A DNA stretch of 5,666 nt from Fibrobacter sp. (GTDB taxonomy: Bacteria; Fibrobacterota; Fibrobacteria; Fibrobacterales; Fibrobacteraceae): NCBI GenBank assembly GCA_016295375.1, contig JAEDLI010000127.1:1-5666 (forward strand). Direction: 5' to 3'. The notes under the pieces were generated by a model that was not told the DNA's origin, did not search any database, and saw nothing but the letters and a program-made list of their open reading frames with translations. Below are positions 3,669 to 5,666 of this stretch, in pieces. Both the position numbers and the translations under genes were made by a program. Every line of letters begins with the position of its first letter. The first letter of the stretch is position 1.

Positions 3669-5666
3669 ATGGAACTGCTACTCCCCGTAGGGACACGCGA
3701 AATGCTCACCGCCGCCGTCAACAATGGTGCCGATGCGGTGTATTTTGGAGTGCCCCACTGGAACGCCCGAGGTCGTACCGAAGATTTTACATTTGAAGAT
3801 GTAGAAGGCATGATTCTGTACGCCCGCAAGCGGGGCGTGCGTACATTCCTGGCCATGAATGTGCTGGTCTTTGAACGAGAACTCCAAGAACTCCCCGATT
3901 TTTTGGAAAAGCTTATATCTTTAAAGCCCGACGCCTTCATCATCCAGGACATTGGACTAGCAAGGCTAATCCGTGCCATCGCTCCAAATCAGGAAATTCA
4001 CGCCAGCACCCAAATGACCTTATCCAGTGCAGAGGCGGTGAACCTAGCGGCACAATTGGGATTCAACCGTGCCGTCCTGGCACGGGAGCTTTCTCTAAAA
4101 GAAATCGCCTCCATAAAATCCGCCACGGATTTGGAACTGGAGGTTTTTATCCACGGGGCTCTGTGCGTGAGCTATTCCGGTCAATGCCTTACCAGCGAAA
4201 ACTTCGGAGGCCGGAGCGCCAACCGGGGACAATGCGCCCAGAGCTGCAGGCTTCCTTACCGCATTTTCGTGGACGGAAAGGAATACCGGGATACCGACGC
4301 CAAATACCTGTTCAGCCCTCACGACTTGTGCGCTCTCCCGAAACTGAACGACCTTGAAGAAATCGGCGTAGACTCTCTCAAGGTTGAAGGTCGCCTTAAA
4401 AGTCCTGAATACGTGGCCGCGGTTTCAAGAGCCTACCGCAAGGCTCTAAACAGCCTGCACCTGCAAGACATAGACACCGAGCCCCTCGAAGTGTTGTTCA
4501 GCCGAGGTCTCCGGACTGGCTGGCTCGACGGCGACAACCACCAGGAACTTGTAGACGGCACCTTCAGCAACCACCACGGGATGTTCCTCGGAACGGTTAT
4601 GAAGGTGGGGCGCGGGCAGATTGACATTGAAAACAACGCTGGTCTCCCCCGCCCTGGCGACGGAATACTCTTTGAAGATTCGCAAAGGGACATCAGCGTA
4701 GGCACAAGGCTATACGGAATCAAGGCGCAGGGCAAAACGCTTTCCCTGACATTCGGCAAGGATTTCGACACCCGCAAAGTCTCTGCGGGAATGAAATGTT
4801 ACCGCAACGACTCCCCCGCCCTGGAACGGGAACTGCGCAAGACCTTCACCGACAGGGAATTCATGAAAAGAATCCCCGTCGACATGGTCCTTTCGGCTGA
4901 CATCGGGAAAAAGCTTCACCTAGAAGTAAGCGATGGATTCCAGAACAAAGCGATAGCCGAAAGCGAAACCGTTCTGGAGGCATCACGAAACAAGGACGCC
5001 GACGCCGCCAATGGACTTCGCGAACTTGCCCAAAAGGAACTTTCGGCACTTAGTGGAACCGCCTACCGCCTCGGGAAACTCAAAGTCGACATCGAGGGCG
5101 GAGCCTTCATTCCGGGAAAACTCCTGCGGACACTCCGCCAGAAGGCCATAGAACAGCTCGACAACAAACGCTGCGAATGGCACGAACTGAATCCGAGCGC
5201 CTCTGAGGGACGGGCACTTCTTAACAGCGTGAAGTTTGGCACGAAAGTTGCGAGTAGAAACGGCGCTCGCCCGGTCATATCCGTCCTTGTCCGCCGTCCT
5301 GAACAAATCGCCGCCCTTGAAGGCCTTGATATAGACAGCATCATCATGGACTTTGACTGGGGCGTCAAATACGACAAGCCCCTAGAACAAATTCGTGAAC
5401 TCGGCTTCAAGGCAAGCATGGCCACCCTCCGCATCCACAAGCCGGGAGAAAGCCACTACCTCAAGAACATCCTGCGACTTTGCCCCGACTTTGCGCTGGT
5501 GCGAAACCTCGGTGCACTGGCCATATTACGCGAAAGCGGCATCCCGCTCGCCGGTGATTACAGCCTGAACGCCGCCAACAGCCTGAGCTACGACTGGTTG
5601 CTCTCGCAGGGGCTGCAAACGCTTCACCCCTCCTGGGACCTGAACTCCACACAGCTTTTCGACCTG
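3669..5666 (+). CDS. U32-family protein with DUF3656-like region (RlhA/TrhP-type RNA hydroxylation factor), 3' end cut by window
   Basis: Seen: 666 codons open to the right edge. The N-terminus (ELLLPVGTREML, then NNGADAVYFG) is typical of the U32 TIM-barrel. The signature EVFIHGALC(x6)C with a later NRGQCAQSC gives four cysteines, C166, C173, C189 and C193. Known: in E. coli RlhA and TrhP this cluster is needed, with prephenate-derived chemistry, for 5-hydroxylation of 23S rRNA C2501 or tRNA wobble uridine. The old peptidase/collagenase name is probably misleading. Residues about 380-510 fit DUF3656, which RlhA has and TrhP lacks. A further domain from about 534 resembles a second barrel half (SIIMDFDW, LVRNLGALAIL). 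Already longer than E. coli RlhA (653 residues as recalled), it matches the long anaerobe form. Start: ATG at 3669; an in-frame GTG at 3660 would add MKK. Neither has a Shine-Dalgarno. It is divergent from the lipoprotein gene. rRNA versus tRNA target is not decided. Confidence 0.87.
   Translation, partial: MELLLPVGTREMLTAAVNNGADAVYFGVPHWNARGRTEDFTFEDVEGMILYARKRGVRTFLAMNVLVFERELQELPDFLEKLISLKPDAFIIQDIGLARLIRAIAPNQEIHASTQMTLSSAEAVNLAAQLGFNRAVLARELSLKEIASIKSATDLELEVFIHGALCVSYSGQCLTSENFGGRSANRGQCAQSCRLPYRIFVDGKEYRDTDAKYLFSPHDLCALPKLNDLEEIGVDSLKVEGRLKSPEYVAAVSRAYRKALNSLHLQDIDTEPLEVLFSRGLRTGWLDGDNHQELVDGTFSNHHGMFLGTVMKVGRGQIDIENNAGLPRPGDGILFEDSQRDISVGTRLYGIKAQGKTLSLTFGKDFDTRKVSAGMKCYRNDSPALERELRKTFTDREFMKRIPVDMVLSADIGKKLHLEVSDGFQNKAIAESETVLEASRNKDADAANGLRELAQKELSALSGTAYRLGKLKVDIEGGAFIPGKLLRTLRQKAIEQLDNKRCEWHELNPSASEGRALLNSVKFGTKVASRNGARPVISVLVRRPEQIAALEGLDIDSIIMDFDWGVKYDKPLEQIRELGFKASMATLRIHKPGESHYLKNILRLCPDFALVRNLGALAILRESGIPLAGDYSLNAANSLSYDWLLSQGLQTLHPSWDLNSTQLFDL

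Noticed and set aside
3647..5652. Several minus-strand open frames opposite the U32 gene
   Set aside because: They overlap one another in different frames and oppose a continuous 666-codon gene with a recognised cysteine signature. None has a good start site or recognisable product.
3669..5666. Secreted collagenase or protease role for the U32 protein
   Set aside because: There is no signal peptide, and the four-cysteine cluster and DUF3656-like region match RNA hydroxylation factors; the peptidase label is historical.

Overview
The window looks like a piece of a Fibrobacter-type genome (FCB group; inference only). The reasons are the mix of a menaquinone-type five-helix succinate dehydrogenase/fumarate reductase anchor, a large PPIase/TPR lipoprotein, moderate GC, and short promoter-like boxes of the form TATATTT(G/C), close to the TAnnTTTG -7 element known in Bacteroidetes. 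No species assignment is possible from the sequence alone.

Layout, left to right. (1) Positions 1-697, minus strand: the membrane anchor (cytochrome b subunit) of a succinate dehydrogenase/fumarate reductase, with its C-terminal end cut off by the window edge. (2) Positions 730-1182, minus: nucleoside diphosphate kinase (ndk), only 32 bases upstream of the anchor gene with no terminator between, so the two are probably co-transcribed. (3) Positions 1183-1345: an intergenic stretch with the ndk promoter candidate and a symmetric element. Two arms of five 7-base units each, in opposite orientation, flank a 6-bp hairpin. The right arm begins exactly at the TAG stop codon of the next gene. (4) Positions 1346-3613, minus: a 755-residue lipoprotein with SurA/parvulin-like chaperone regions and C-terminal TPRs, visibly richer in AT than its neighbours. 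(5) Positions 3614-3668: a very short divergent promoter region with three 7-base A/T tracts. (6) Positions 3669-5666, plus: a U32-family protein with the four-cysteine RlhA/TrhP signature, an RNA hydroxylation factor rather than a real protease, running off the right edge.

The genes do not form one pathway. The ndk-anchor pair is housekeeping and energy metabolism with codon use typical of high expression. The lipoprotein is probably an outer-membrane-associated folding factor. The U32 gene belongs to rRNA/tRNA modification. No tRNA, rRNA, CRISPR array, transposase or phage gene is visible. The features most worth a second look are the phased heptad inverted-repeat element and the unusual domain architecture of the lipoprotein.
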